Assembly (NCBI RefSeq): GCF_902497625.1
Contig: NZ_CABVGX010000009.1
Span: 1-64,000 of the forward strand
Source: Pseudomonas fluorescens
GTDB taxonomy: Bacteria > Pseudomonadota > Gammaproteobacteria > Pseudomonadales > Pseudomonadaceae
DNA length: 64,000 nt
Direction: 5' to 3'
Under the pieces are notes generated by a model that ran no database searches, was not told where the DNA came from, and was given only the letters and a program-made list of their open reading frames with translations. Shown one piece after another: positions 9,632-19,335 of the stretch; position 1 is the stretch's first letter; each line of letters opens with the position of its first letter. The translations under genes and the position numbers were made by a program.

Positions 9632-10495
9632 TTACTCAATATTCTGCACTTGTTCGCGCATTTGCTCGATCAACACCTTGAGGTTGACCGCCGCCTGCGT
9701 ACTGCGCGGGTCGAAGGCTTTGGAGCCCAGTGTGTTGGCTTCGCGGTTGAGCTCCTGCATCAGGAAGTCCAGGCGCCGACCGGCAGCGCCGCCGGACTTG
9801 AGCACGCGGCGGACTTCGATAATGTGGGTGCTGAGGCGATCCAGTTCTTCGGCGACGTCGCTCTTCTGAGCGAGCATGACCATTTCCTGTTCCAGACGCT
9901 GCGGGTCCATTTCGGCTTTCATGTCAGCAAAACGGTCGAGAACTTTCTGACGCTGGGTGGCGAGCATTTGCGGGACCAGCACGCGCAGGGTCACAACGTC
10001 ATCTTCAATGGCAGTCAGGCGATCATTGATCAGCCGTGCCAGCTCCGCCCCTTCGCGTTCGCGCCCGGCCTTCAGTTCCAGCAGACCCTCGGTGAACAAC
10101 GCCAGTGCCTCGGCGTTCAAGGCCTGCGGATCACTGGCGTCGCCAACCAGTACCCCTGGCCAGGCCAGCACTTCCAGCGGATTCAGAGCGGCCGGGTTTT
10201 TGATCAGGCCGGCGATCGTCTCGGCGGCAGCGACCAGTTGCGCTGCGCGCGCCTGATCGACCTGCAAGGCTTTGTCGGTGTTCTCCTCGGTGAAGCGCAG
10301 GGTGCATTCGAGCTTGCCGCGTGAGATGCCCTGGCGCAACGCTTCGCGGACCGAGCCTTCGAGGTCGCGGAACGATTCCGGCAGACGCAGGTGCGGCTCC
10401 AGGTAACGGCTGTTGACCGAGCGCAGTTCCCAGCTCAGCGTGCCTTGGGTGCCCGCTTTTTCGACGCGTGCGAAGGCGGTCATGCTGTGCACCAT
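9632..10495 (-). CDS. YicC/YloC-family endoribonuclease
   Basis: A 287-residue YicC-family protein. Starts MVHSMTAFARVEKAG and contains the typical SVNSRYLEPHLRLPE; the C-terminal DUF1732 part ends RREANTLG-like (LNREANTLGSKAF) and VNLKVLIEQMREQVQNIE, all strong family signatures. E. coli YicC is reported to be an RNase acting on structured RNA; activity here is by homology. It forms a unit with gmk and is divergent from rph at 10764. Confidence 0.93.
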   Translation of the reverse strand: MVHSMTAFARVEKAGTQGTLSWELRSVNSRYLEPHLRLPESFRDLEGSVREALRQGISRGKLECTLRFTEENTDKALQVDQARAAQLVAAAETIAGLIKNPAALNPLEVLAWPGVLVGDASDPQALNAEALALFTEGLLELKAGREREGAELARLINDRLTAIEDDVVTLRVLVPQMLATQRQKVLDRFADMKAEMDPQRLEQEMVMLAQKSDVAEELDRLSTHIIEVRRVLKSGGAAGRRLDFLMQELNREANTLGSKAFDPRSTQAAVNLKVLIEQMREQVQNIE

Positions 10496-10763
10496 GGAGG
10501 TACCTCGTAATGCAGGTCGACGCCAAGCCTGAGGCTCGCGGACCTGCTATCTGTGAATTAAAGCCGACAGGCAGCAAAGGCGCAGGATTGTAGCGCAGTG
10601 CGGCGGATGCGCCCAAACACACGCGGTGACAAAGCGCTGCAGGCCGTCGGCTATGCTCTATTCAAGGCCTTCGGTCGTCGGGCGGATTTTTTAGAAGTGC
10701 CCAGTCCCGGCGCACGGCTCTATAATGCTTGGCAGTTTTCCGTCCTCCGTACAGGTATTCCCT

Positions 10764-11486
10764 ATGAAACGTCCAAGTGGTCGCGCTGCCGATCAGCTCC
10801 GCTCGATCCGCATTACCCGCAACTACACCAAACACGCCGAGGGATCTGTACTGGTCGAGTTCGGTGATACCAAAGTCATCTGCACCGTCAGCGTCGAAAA
10901 CGGCGTACCGCGTTTCCTCAAAGGTCAGGGCCAGGGCTGGTTGACCGCCGAGTACGGCATGCTGCCGCGCGCTACCGGCGAGCGTAACCAGCGTGAAGCG
11001 AGCCGTGGCAAGCAAGGCGGGCGCACCCTGGAAATCCAGCGCCTGATCGGCCGCTCGCTGCGCGCATCGCTCGACATGTCCAAGCTGGGCGACGTGACGT
11101 TGTACGTCGACTGCGACGTGCTCCAGGCTGACGGCGGTACCCGTACTGCGTCGATCACCGGCGCCATGGTTGCCCTGGTCGATGCCCTGAAAGTGATCAA
11201 GAAGCGCGGTGGACTCAAGGGTGGCGACCCGCTCAAGCAGATGATTGCCGCCGTTTCCGTCGGTATGTATCAGGGCGAGCCTGTGCTCGACCTCGACTAC
11301 CTGGAAGACTCCGCTGCCGAGACCGACCTGAACGTTGTGATGACCAGCAGCGGCGGTTTCATCGAAGTGCAGGGCACGGCCGAAGGCGCGCCGTTCCAGC
11401 CGGAAGACCTCAACGCCATGCTCGAATTGGCAAAGAAAGGCATGACTGAAATCTTCGAACTGCAAAAAGCTGCACTGGCCGACTGA
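10764..11486 (+). CDS. rph: Ribonuclease PH
   Basis: A 240-residue 3'-5' phosphorolytic exoribonuclease that trims tRNA 3' ends. The N-terminus [20 protein letters not shown], the central [24 protein letters not shown] region (visible as [19 protein letters not shown]) and [19 protein letters not shown] are family signatures. I start at the ATG at 10764; a longer frame from 10725 adds 13 residues with no homology. No truncation of the kind known in E. coli K-12 is seen. Divergent from yicC. Confidence 0.97.
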   Translation: MKRPSGRAADQLRSIRITRNYTKHAEGSVLVEFGDTKVICTVSVENGVPRFLKGQGQGWLTAEYGMLPRATGERNQREASRGKQGGRTLEIQRLIGRSLRASLDMSKLGDVTLYVDCDVLQADGGTRTASITGAMVALVDALKVIKKRGGLKGGDPLKQMIAAVSVGMYQGEPVLDLDYLEDSAAETDLNVVMTSSGGFIEVQGTAEGAPFQPEDLNAMLELAKKGMTEIFELQKAALAD

Positions 11487-11514
11487 TCGACTCTGACCCG
11501 GCAAGGAGAACGCC

Positions 11515-11883
11515 ATGAGTGAAGAGCAAGAGCTGCTTCCCGTTCCGACCAAAGAGGTTCGGATGTGGGCAATGTTTTGCCACCTTTCGGCGTTTCTGGG
11601 TGTCTGGTTGCCATTCGGGCATTTGATTGGGCCTTTGGTACTGTGGCAATGGAAGCGAGACAGCGATCCGTTCATCGACGCTCAAGGCAAGGAAGCGCTG
11701 AATTTTCAGATCACGGTAGCCTTGGTCTCGGGTATTTGTTACCTGCTGATGCTCGTGTTGATAGGGTTCGCGCTGCTGCCACTGGTACTGATCGGGGCGA
11801 TGGTGCTGTCCATCATCGCCGGCCTCAAGGCCAATGAGGGGGTGCCGTATCGGTATCCGTTTACATGGAGGCTGATCAAGTAA
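11515..11883 (+). CDS. DUF4870 small membrane protein
   Basis: A 122-residue protein with the DUF4870 pattern: MWAMFCHLSAFLGVWLPFGH, then a first hydrophobic segment, the conserved DAQGKEALNFQIT stretch, and two more membrane segments (about residues 62-82 and 84-103). Role unknown; relatives are found in many bacteria and are sometimes called Tic20-like. It follows rph by 28 bp with AAGGAGA before the ATG, so it may be co-transcribed. An intrinsic terminator follows. Confidence 0.88.
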   Translation: MSEEQELLPVPTKEVRMWAMFCHLSAFLGVWLPFGHLIGPLVLWQWKRDSDPFIDAQGKEALNFQITVALVSGICYLLMLVLIGFALLPLVLIGAMVLSIIAGLKANEGVPYRYPFTWRLIK

Positions 11884-11908
11884 CGGTCAGCGCAATCCTG
11901 ATTAAATT

Positions 11909-11938
11909 AATGCTCCGACTTGCCGGGGCATTTTTTTT
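11909..11938 (+). terminator. Intrinsic terminator after DUF4870 gene
   Basis: Stem AATGCTCCG/CGGGGCATT (one mismatch), 5-nt loop, then a run of eight T. Located 26 bp after the stop. Confidence 0.85.
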
Positions 11939-12032
11939 GAACAGCAATTCGCCGTTATCGTGATCAAGTTGTATCTGGCGCTGCCCCTTTTCACCGTTGT
12001 TTGAAAGCGGGTCCGGTTCTGAAATAACGCAC

Positions 12033-12067
12033 AAAAAATGCCCGTATCTCGCGATACGGGCATTTTT
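12033..12067 (-). terminator. Bidirectional terminator downstream of crc
   Basis: AAAAAATGCCCGTATC / GATACGGGCATTTTTT with a tiny loop and A/T tracts on both sides. It would end the crc transcript (minus strand) and back up the rph-side terminator. Confidence 0.88.
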
Positions 12068-12084
12068 TCCAACTGGCAAACCTT

Positions 12085-12864
12085 TTAGATGGTCAGCGTC
12101 CAGTCATAGTCCACGATCAGCGGTGCATGCTGCGAGAACCTGGGCTGACGTGGGAGGCGCGCGCTCCGTACAAAACGGCGCAGACCGGGTGTCAGTAGCT
12201 GGTAATCAAAACGCCAGCCAAGGTTGAGCATCTCCGCCTGTTCGTTGTCCGGCCACCAGCTGTACTGGTCGCCTTCGCGGCTAACTTCGCGCAAGGCATC
12301 GACATAACCCATGTTGCCGACAATCTCGTCCAGCCACGCACGCTCAGGTGCCAGGAAGCCCGGAGATTGCTGACTGTCACGCCAGTTCTTGATATCCAGC
12401 TTTTGCTGCGCTACGTACAGCGAGCCACAATAAATGTACTCGCGCCGCTTGCGCCGCTGTTTATCCAGATAACGGCCGAAATCGTCCATTAGCTTGAACT
12501 TCTGGTTCAAGTCTTCATCGCCATTCTGCCCCGAAGGAAGCAGCAAGGTCGCGATGCTGACCTTGTCGAAATCGGCTTGCAGGTAGCGCCCGTAGCGGTC
12601 GGCTGTCTCGAAACCGAGACCGCTGATGACTGCCTTCGGTTGCAACCGCGAATACAAAGCTACGCCACCTTGGGCGGGAACTTCGGCTTCGCAGGCATAA
12701 AGGAAGTAGCCATCCAGTTGGAAAGCTGGATCGTCCAGTTCAAAGGCGGAGGCGCGGGTGTCCTGCAGGCAGATGACGTCGGCATTCTGTGCTTGCAGCC
12801 AACTGAGCAAACCTCGCTCCACTGCAGCCTGAATACCATTGACGTTCACACTGATGATCCGCAT
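12085..12864 (-). CDS. crc: Catabolite repression control protein Crc
   Basis: A 259-residue protein of the exonuclease III/EEP fold (MRIISVNVNGIQAAVERGL start) that acts with Hfq to block translation of catabolic mRNAs in pseudomonads. Length and the adjacent divergent pyrE match P. aeruginosa, where crc-pyrE is conserved. In spite of the nuclease fold, Crc lacks DNase activity and works as a partner of Hfq on A-rich sites (established knowledge). The frame could start at 12900, but the ATG at 12864 gives the family N-terminus. The xthA-type nucleases are the alternative; the neighbour and the C-terminus (HAPLIVDYDWTLTI) favour Crc. Confidence 0.93.
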   Translation of the reverse strand: MRIISVNVNGIQAAVERGLLSWLQAQNADVICLQDTRASAFELDDPAFQLDGYFLYACEAEVPAQGGVALYSRLQPKAVISGLGFETADRYGRYLQADFDKVSIATLLLPSGQNGDEDLNQKFKLMDDFGRYLDKQRRKRREYIYCGSLYVAQQKLDIKNWRDSQQSPGFLAPERAWLDEIVGNMGYVDALREVSREGDQYSWWPDNEQAEMLNLGWRFDYQLLTPGLRRFVRSARLPRQPRFSQHAPLIVDYDWTLTI

Positions 12865-12946
12865 AAATGGCCCCAAAAATCGCGTGCGTGTATGATACAC
12901 GGCGTCAAGCTAATTAGCTAAATCCGTGGTATTTGGGGTTTTTTTC

Positions 12947-13591
12947 ATGCAGGCGTATCAGCGCGATTTCATTCGTTTTGCCATCGATCGCGGCGTTTTG
13001 CGCTTCGGTGAGTTCACCCTGAAGTCCGGACGCAACAGTCCCTACTTCTTCAATGCCGGCCTTTTCAACAGCGGTTCTGCACTGGCGCAGCTGGGTCGGT
13101 TTTATGCAGCGGCGATCGCCGACAGCGGTATCTCGTTCGACGTTTTGTTCGGCCCGGCATACAAAGGCATCCCTTTGGCGGCGACCACTGCGGTTGCGCT
13201 GGCTGAACATCACGACCGTGACCTGCCATGGTGCTTCAACCGCAAGGAAGCCAAGGCCCACGGCGAAGGTGGCAGCCTCGTTGGAGCGCCTTTGACCGGC
13301 AATGTGCTGATCATCGACGACGTGATCACCGCCGGGACAGCGATTCGCGAAGTCATGCAGATCATCGCCTCTCAGGATGGTGCGAAAGCGGCGGGCGTGC
13401 TGATTGCGCTCAACCGTCAGGAGCGTGGCAACGGCGAATTGTCGGCCATTCAGGAAGTGGAACGCGACTTCGGCATACCGGTAGTGAGCATTGTGTCGCT
13501 GAACCAGGTGCTAGAATTCCTCGCGGATGATCCGCAGCTCAAGCAGCATCTGCCTGCCGTGGAAGCTTACCGCGCTCAGTTCGGCGTTTGA
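12947..13591 (+). CDS. pyrE: Orotate phosphoribosyltransferase
   Basis: A 214-residue enzyme adding PRPP to orotate to give OMP in pyrimidine synthesis. The PRPP loop is [16 protein letters not shown], and the catalytic loop holds the [13 protein letters not shown] segment. [21 protein letters not shown] is the family N-terminus; the ATG at 12947 is used rather than the upstream GTG-type extension. Divergent from crc with about 82 bp between starts. A strong terminator follows. Confidence 0.97.
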   Translation: MQAYQRDFIRFAIDRGVLRFGEFTLKSGRNSPYFFNAGLFNSGSALAQLGRFYAAAIADSGISFDVLFGPAYKGIPLAATTAVALAEHHDRDLPWCFNRKEAKAHGEGGSLVGAPLTGNVLIIDDVITAGTAIREVMQIIASQDGAKAAGVLIALNRQERGNGELSAIQEVERDFGIPVVSIVSLNQVLEFLADDPQLKQHLPAVEAYRAQFGV

Positions 13592-13647
13592 CCCCGTAGG
13601 CAGCGGCTTGCTGGCGATCCACTGCAACGTGGCACGCCGTGCCCTAT

Positions 13648-13685
13648 AAAAAGACCCCGCTCAGTCAGGCTGAGCGGGGTCTTTT
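13648..13685. terminator. Strong bidirectional terminator between pyrE and zinc-ribbon gene
   Basis: AAAAAGACCCCGCTCAG / CTGAGCGGGGTCTTTT stem with a short TCAGG-type loop and A/T tracts on each side; serves the convergent pyrE and the minus-strand small gene. Confidence 0.92.
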
Positions 13686-13712
13686 ATTTTCCATTGGCCG
13701 GCGTTGTGTCAG

Positions 13713-13919
13713 TCAGCTTTTATTCGGATACGGGTCGCTCACGGCGTCGCCCTGGCCGGTCAGGACTCTCCACCCATTGAGCTTGTGGATCTTCTTTTTA
13801 TGCTGTGGGCATGGTGGGATCGAGGTTTTTGCCTGATTCGTATACAGCTCTCCGCAGTCGACACATTCAAAGGTGCCTGCAGAAACATCACTGCCGTAAG
13901 GAACGTAATCTTTTTGCAT
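13713..13919 (-). CDS. Small zinc-ribbon-like protein, function unknown
   Basis: A 68-residue protein beginning MQKDYVPYGSDVSAG. It has CVDC, then PPCPQH about 18 residues later, a likely four-ligand Zn site, and a basic KHKKKIHKL-like patch (HKKKIHKLNGW). The ATG at 13919 is preceded by AGGAG at good spacing, better than a GTG at 13943. I do not recognise a named family; a metal-binding or nucleic-acid-binding role is inference. Confidence 0.7.
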   Translation of the reverse strand: MQKDYVPYGSDVSAGTFECVDCGELYTNQAKTSIPPCPQHKKKIHKLNGWRVLTGQGDAVSDPYPNKS

Positions 13920-14111
13920 GAGGTAGATCTCCTGTGGATTCACGGAAGATCCTATGCGGATTAATACTGACAGGATGTCGGACGTTTCGCTGTATCGGGT
14001 ACGACGTTTCCGGCGCGCACAAAAAGATCGCAGACTTCGTCAGATCCTACGGAATATTCGTACATCCGTGGGGGTGCTGGCGAAGCTGCGAACTATTTTG
14101 AAGCGCTAGAA

Positions 14112-15017
<906 letters not shown>

Positions 15018-15056
15018 TCAGGGCTCCGGCACTTCGATAAAAGGCGCTTCAATAAA

Positions 15057-16454
15057 TCAAAACGGTAATTGGAGATCAGGTGCAACACGCTTCAACTGGA
15101 CGGTGAAAACGTCCTTGATGCGCTGCAATTCCGCCTCGTCATCAGCCTCGAAACGCAATACCAGCACCGGTGTGGTGTTGGAAGCGCGCACCAGGCCCCA
15201 ACCTTTGGCGTAGTCGACTCGCACGCCGTCAATGGTGGTCAGCTCGGCGCCTTCGCCCCATTGCGCGTCGTGCAGTGCAGCAATGATGCTGAATTTGCTC
15301 TCTTCGGTCACATGGATATTGATTTCCGGCGTAGAAATATCGTTCGGGAAGGTGGCGAATAGCTCTTCTGCGGAGGATTTTTCCTTGCTGAGGATTTCCA
15401 GCAATCGTGCGGCGCTGTAAATGCCGTCGTCGAAGCCGAACCAGCGTTCCTTGAAGAAAATGTGCCCGCTCATTTCCCCGGCCAGTAACGCGCCGGTTTC
15501 TTTCATCTTCTTTTTGATCAACGAGTGGCCGGTCTTCCACATCAGCGGCCGACCGCCATATTCCTTGATCAGTGGCGTCAGGCGGCGGGTGCATTTGACG
15601 TCGAAGATGATTTCCGCGTCGGGGTTGCGCGCCACCACATCGCGGGCGAACAGCATCAGCAGACGGTCCGGATAAACGATGCTGCCGGTGTTGGTCACCA
15701 CGCCTACGCGGTCGCCGTCGCCGTCGAAGGCCAGGCCGATGTCGGCGTTGGTTTCCTTGACCTTGGCGATCAGGTCGACGAGGTTTTCAGGCTTGCCCGG
15801 ATCCGGATGGTGATTCGGGAAGTTGCCGTCGACCTCGCAGAACAACGGGATGACTTCGCAGTTCAGCGCTTCGATCAGTTGCGGGGCGATCACACCGGCC
15901 GCGCCATTGCCACAGTCGACCACGACTTTGAGGCGGCGGGCCAGTTTGATGTCCTGGACGATTTCCGTGTTGTAGCGGTCGAGGATCTCGACCTTGGTGA
16001 TGCTGCCCGGGCCGCTGCTCAGGTTGTTGGTCTTGAGGCGATCGTGCAGGGCCTGGATCTGTTCATTGGCCAAGGTGTCGCCGGCGATGACGATCTTGAA
16101 GCCGTTGTAGTTCGATGGGTTGTGGCTGCCGGTAAGCATGACCCCGGATTTGCCGGCCAGAACGTTGGCGGCGTAGTACAACGCAGGTGTCGGCACCAGA
16201 CCGACATCGCTGACGTGGCATCCGGCTTCGGCCAGGCCCTTGATCAACTGCTCGACCAGCTCAGGACCGGAAAGACGGCCATCGCGACCTACGCTAACGT
16301 TCGGTTCGCCTTGGGACAAGCTCTGTGCGCCGATAGCGCGACCGAGCCAGTAGGCGGTTTCAGCATTCAGGAATTCCGGGACGGTGCCGCGGATGTCGTA
16401 GGCGCGGAAGATGCTGTCAGGAAACGTCGGTGCGACCGTAGCGGGGGTGCTCAT
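15057..16454 (-). CDS. algC: Phosphomannomutase/phosphoglucomutase AlgC
   Basis: A 465-residue enzyme interconverting mannose- and glucose-6-phosphate and their 1-phosphates; it supplies alginate, LPS and rhamnolipid sugars. The phosphoserine loop is GVMLTGSHNPSNYNGFK, the metal loop is LAFDGDGDRVGVV, and the C-terminal phosphate site includes VLRFEADDE. Size and algC-argB order match P. aeruginosa. Start ATG at 16454 (MSTPATVAPTFPDSIFRAYD). Confidence 0.96.
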   Translation of the reverse strand: MSTPATVAPTFPDSIFRAYDIRGTVPEFLNAETAYWLGRAIGAQSLSQGEPNVSVGRDGRLSGPELVEQLIKGLAEAGCHVSDVGLVPTPALYYAANVLAGKSGVMLTGSHNPSNYNGFKIVIAGDTLANEQIQALHDRLKTNNLSSGPGSITKVEILDRYNTEIVQDIKLARRLKVVVDCGNGAAGVIAPQLIEALNCEVIPLFCEVDGNFPNHHPDPGKPENLVDLIAKVKETNADIGLAFDGDGDRVGVVTNTGSIVYPDRLLMLFARDVVARNPDAEIIFDVKCTRRLTPLIKEYGGRPLMWKTGHSLIKKKMKETGALLAGEMSGHIFFKERWFGFDDGIYSAARLLEILSKEKSSAEELFATFPNDISTPEINIHVTEESKFSIIAALHDAQWGEGAELTTIDGVRVDYAKGWGLVRASNTTPVLVLRFEADDEAELQRIKDVFTVQLKRVAPDLQLPF

Positions 16455-16674
16455 CAGGGGAAATGCTCCATCTTGAAAGTGGCTGGACGGGACCGCGATA
16501 CAGTCGCGGGCCGGCTCAAACTGAAGGGTATGACGGCGTTTTCCCCAGAGAGTTCGTGGTGCGAAAAGGCCATGCCCCCGGTTTCAGCGAGCATTTGGCC
16601 GGCCAATCCCCTGATTTTCGAAGCTAAAACGGTCGCTGATGCTGGCGCAATTTTTGTGGCAAGAGAGCTTCGCC

Positions 16675-16750
16675 TGTAGGAGCTGCCTACAGCGGCGATC
16701 TTTTGATTTTCGATTTCAAGAAAAGATCACAGCCTTCGGCAGCTCCTACA
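16675..16750. repeat. Inverted repeat between dut and algC
   Basis: TGTAGGAGCTGC (16675-16686) pairs with GCAGCTCCTACA (16739-16750); an inner GATCTTTT/AAAAGATC pair nests inside. It is the only structure in the 314-bp gap 16455-16768; no gene seen there. It belongs to the same type of interspersed Pseudomonas palindromes as the GTAGCAGCTGGCG elements. Confidence 0.75.
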
Positions 16751-16768
16751 AGGAGGCCATCTATCGGA

Positions 16769-17224
16769 TCAATGGCTGCCGGAATGCCCAAAGCCGCCGG
16801 CGCCGCGCTCGGTTTCGACGAACTCTTCAACCATTTCGAAATGCGCCTGGACCACCGGAACCAACACCAGCTGCGCCAGCCGTTCGCCGATTTCGAGGGT
16901 GAAATCCTTGTCGCTGCGGTTCCAGCACGAGACCATCAACGGCCCCTGATAATCCGAATCGATCAGGCCGACCAGGTTACCCAGCACAATGCCGTGTTTA
17001 TGGCCAAGACCGGATCGCGGCAGGATCAGCGCGGCGAGACCCGGATCACCAATGTAGACGGACAGGCCGGTTGGAATCAGCAAGGTTTCACCAGGCTTGA
17101 TGACGGTGTCTTTTTCCAGCATGGCGCGCAGATCGAGGCCTGCTGAACCGGGAGTGGCGTACTGCGGCAACGGAAACTCGCTGCCGATGCGTGGATCAAG
17201 GATCTTGGCTTGCAAAGCGTGCAT
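16769..17224 (-). CDS. dut: dUTP diphosphatase
   Basis: A 151-residue trimeric dUTPase making dUMP from dUTP and keeping uracil out of DNA. The five motifs are present: [43 protein letters not shown] and the C-terminal [10 protein letters not shown] (the last usually reads RGxGGFGSTG, a small variation). coaBC lies 5 bp upstream, so the two are surely co-transcribed. Confidence 0.96.
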   Translation of the reverse strand: MHALQAKILDPRIGSEFPLPQYATPGSAGLDLRAMLEKDTVIKPGETLLIPTGLSVYIGDPGLAALILPRSGLGHKHGIVLGNLVGLIDSDYQGPLMVSCWNRSDKDFTLEIGERLAQLVLVPVVQAHFEMVEEFVETERGAGGFGHSGSH

Positions 17225-17229
17225 GTAAA

Positions 17230-18438
17230 TTAAACCTGGTTCAGACGGTCGGCGATAAAAGTGACCAGCTGGCGAGCAATTTTGCTCTTGCTGGTCTGGG
17301 CGAAAAGTGTGGCGTGCAACTGGCGGTCGATCACGCTGAAAGCGTTCTCTTCGCTGTTAAAGCCAATACTCGGATTGGCGACGTCGTTAGCGACGATCAG
17401 GTCGAGATTCTTGTCCTTCAGCTTACGCGCAGCGTAATCGAGCAGGTGCTCGGTTTCTGCAGCGAAGCCGACACTGAACGGTCGGTCGGGGCGAGTGGCG
17501 ATGGTGGCCAGTATGTCCGGGTTGCGGACCATTTGTAGCAACAAGCCGTCGCCGCTCGTAGGATCTTTCTTGAGTTTTTGCGGGGCGACGACTTCGGGTC
17601 GGTAGTCCGCAACCGCGGCCGAGGCAATGAACACATCGCAAGGGATCGCCGCCTCGCAAGCCGCGAGCATGTCGCGGGCGCTGACCACGTCGATACGGGT
17701 GACGCGATCCGGCGTCGGCAGGTGCACCGGGCCGGTGATCAGCGTGACGCGGGCGCCGGCTTCCACTGCCGCCTCGGCCAAGGCAAAGCCCATCTTGCCG
17801 GAACTGTGGTTGGTGATGTAACGCACCGGGTCGATGTTTTCCTGGGTCGGGCCGGCGGTGATCAGCACGTGTCTGCCGGTCAGTGCCTGGCGCTGGAAGC
17901 AATCGGCTGCGCACTGCGCAAGTTCGACGGCTTCAAGCATGCGACCAAATCCTACATCGCCACAGGCCTGGCTACCGGAGGCTGGGCCGAACACCTTGAG
18001 GGCGCGGCTTTCGAGGGTTTGCAGGTTGGCCTGGGTGGCCGGGTCGCGCCACATGGCCTGATTCATCGCCGGAGCTACCGCGACGATGGCGTCGGTGGCC
18101 AGTACCAGCGTGGTCAGTAAATCGTCGGCAATGCCTTGAGCCAGGCGCGCGAGCAAGTCCGCCGTCGCCGGGGCGATCAGCACCATGTCCGCCCACTTGG
18201 CCAGCTCGATGTGCCCCATGGCAGCTTCAGCGGCCGGGTCAAGCAGATCCAGATGCACCGGATGGCCGGACAATGCCTGCATGGTCAGCGGCGTGATGAA
18301 CTCACTGCCGCCACGGGTCATGACCACGCGCACCTCGGCACCTTGATCGATCAGGCGGCGAACCAGGTCGGCGCTTTTGTAGGCAGCAATGCCGCCGCCG
18401 ACGCCCAGAACGATGCGTTTCCGATACAGCCGTTGCAT
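17230..18438 (-). CDS. coaBC: Bifunctional phosphopantothenoylcysteine decarboxylase/synthetase (CoaBC, Dfp)
   Basis: A 402-residue fusion enzyme doing two consecutive steps of coenzyme A synthesis. The CoaC flavoprotein half opens with [18 protein letters not shown] and contains PAMNQAMW. The CoaB half starts near residue 190 with [20 protein letters not shown], the CTP/PPan site. The ATG at 18438 ([16 protein letters not shown]) matches the family; the frame upstream to 18507 has no homology. dut follows after 5 bp; radC is divergent. Confidence 0.96.
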   Translation of the reverse strand: MQRLYRKRIVLGVGGGIAAYKSADLVRRLIDQGAEVRVVMTRGGSEFITPLTMQALSGHPVHLDLLDPAAEAAMGHIELAKWADMVLIAPATADLLARLAQGIADDLLTTLVLATDAIVAVAPAMNQAMWRDPATQANLQTLESRALKVFGPASGSQACGDVGFGRMLEAVELAQCAADCFQRQALTGRHVLITAGPTQENIDPVRYITNHSSGKMGFALAEAAVEAGARVTLITGPVHLPTPDRVTRIDVVSARDMLAACEAAIPCDVFIASAAVADYRPEVVAPQKLKKDPTSGDGLLLQMVRNPDILATIATRPDRPFSVGFAAETEHLLDYAARKLKDKNLDLIVANDVANPSIGFNSEENAFSVIDRQLHATLFAQTSKSKIARQLVTFIADRLNQV

Positions 18439-18573
18439 AGGTCTGCCTTTCATTTCGTTGATGACTGCAGGGCGATACCCCCTCCCCAGGAGTGAAATCG
18501 CTCGCAAAAAAGATGGGCTAAGATATCACAGCGACCGCAACGGAACAGCGGCGCCCACAGACAGGGAGGTGCT

Positions 18574-19248
18574 ATGAGTATTCGTGACTGGCCGACAGCT
18601 GAGCGGCCGCGGGAAAGGTTGTTGGAGTTAGGCTCGGCAAGCCTTTCGGACGCCGAATTGCTGGCGATTTTTTTGAGAACGGGTGTGTCGGGCAAAAGTG
18701 CTGTCGATCTGGCGCGTCATTTGCTGAGTCAATTTGGTGGTCTGCGCTCCCTGATGGAGGCCGATCAACAGGCGTTCAGCCAGCAGCTAGGGCTTGGCCC
18801 AGCGAAATTTGCCCAGTTGCAGGCCGTTCTGGAAATGGGCCGGCGCCATCTGGCCGAGCGTGCGCGACATAAATCTGCGCTGGAAAACCCACAGGCCGTT
18901 CGTGACTACCTGAAGTCGATGCTGCGCCACGAGCCGCATGAGGTTTTCGGTTGCCTTTTTCTGGATTCCAGGCATCAGGTATTGACGTTCGAGGCGCTAT
19001 TTCGTGGTTCGATTGACTGTACGAGCGTGCATCCCCGTCAGGTGGTCAAGCGTGCGCTGGCGCATAACGCTGCGGCCGTAATCCTTTGCCACAACCATCC
19101 TTCGGGCAACTCCAATCCCAGTGAAGCGGATCGCACGTTGACCAGGCGCCTGCGAGATGCGCTGGACTTGATCGATGTGCGGGTGCTCGACCATTTCATC
19201 GTCGGCGATGGTGAGCCATTGTCCATGGCCGAGCATGGGTGGATGTGA
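18574..19248 (+). CDS. radC: RadC/JAMM-family protein
   Basis: A 224-residue RadC-family protein with an N-terminal helix-hairpin-helix region ([18 protein letters not shown]) and a C-terminal JAMM/MPN metalloprotease-like domain ([18 protein letters not shown]). The metal-binding HxHxnD set is intact. Despite the name, a DNA-repair role is not established. Divergent from coaBC, single gene; RBS GGGAGGTGCT precedes ATG. Confidence 0.93.
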   Translation: MSIRDWPTAERPRERLLELGSASLSDAELLAIFLRTGVSGKSAVDLARHLLSQFGGLRSLMEADQQAFSQQLGLGPAKFAQLQAVLEMGRRHLAERARHKSALENPQAVRDYLKSMLRHEPHEVFGCLFLDSRHQVLTFEALFRGSIDCTSVHPRQVVKRALAHNAAAVILCHNHPSGNSNPSEADRTLTRRLRDALDLIDVRVLDHFIVGDGEPLSMAEHGWM

Positions 19249-19257
19249 ACGAGGAGC

Positions 19258-19288
19258 AGCTTCAAGCTTCAAGCTTCAAGCTTCAAGC
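19258..19288. repeat. Short 7-bp tandem repeats
   Basis: Four near-identical copies of AAGCTTC in tandem immediately after radC, with related AGCTTAAGGCTTGAGG near 19334. Low-complexity spacer before the convergent ABC binding-protein gene. Confidence 0.7.
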
Positions 19289-19335
19289 GCCAAGTCAAAG
19301 CAGTACGGGGACTGCCCTGGCTTGTCGCTTGCAGC

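Noticed and set aside
15525..16679. 384-codon open frame opposite algC
   Set aside because: Antisense shadow, no homology seen.
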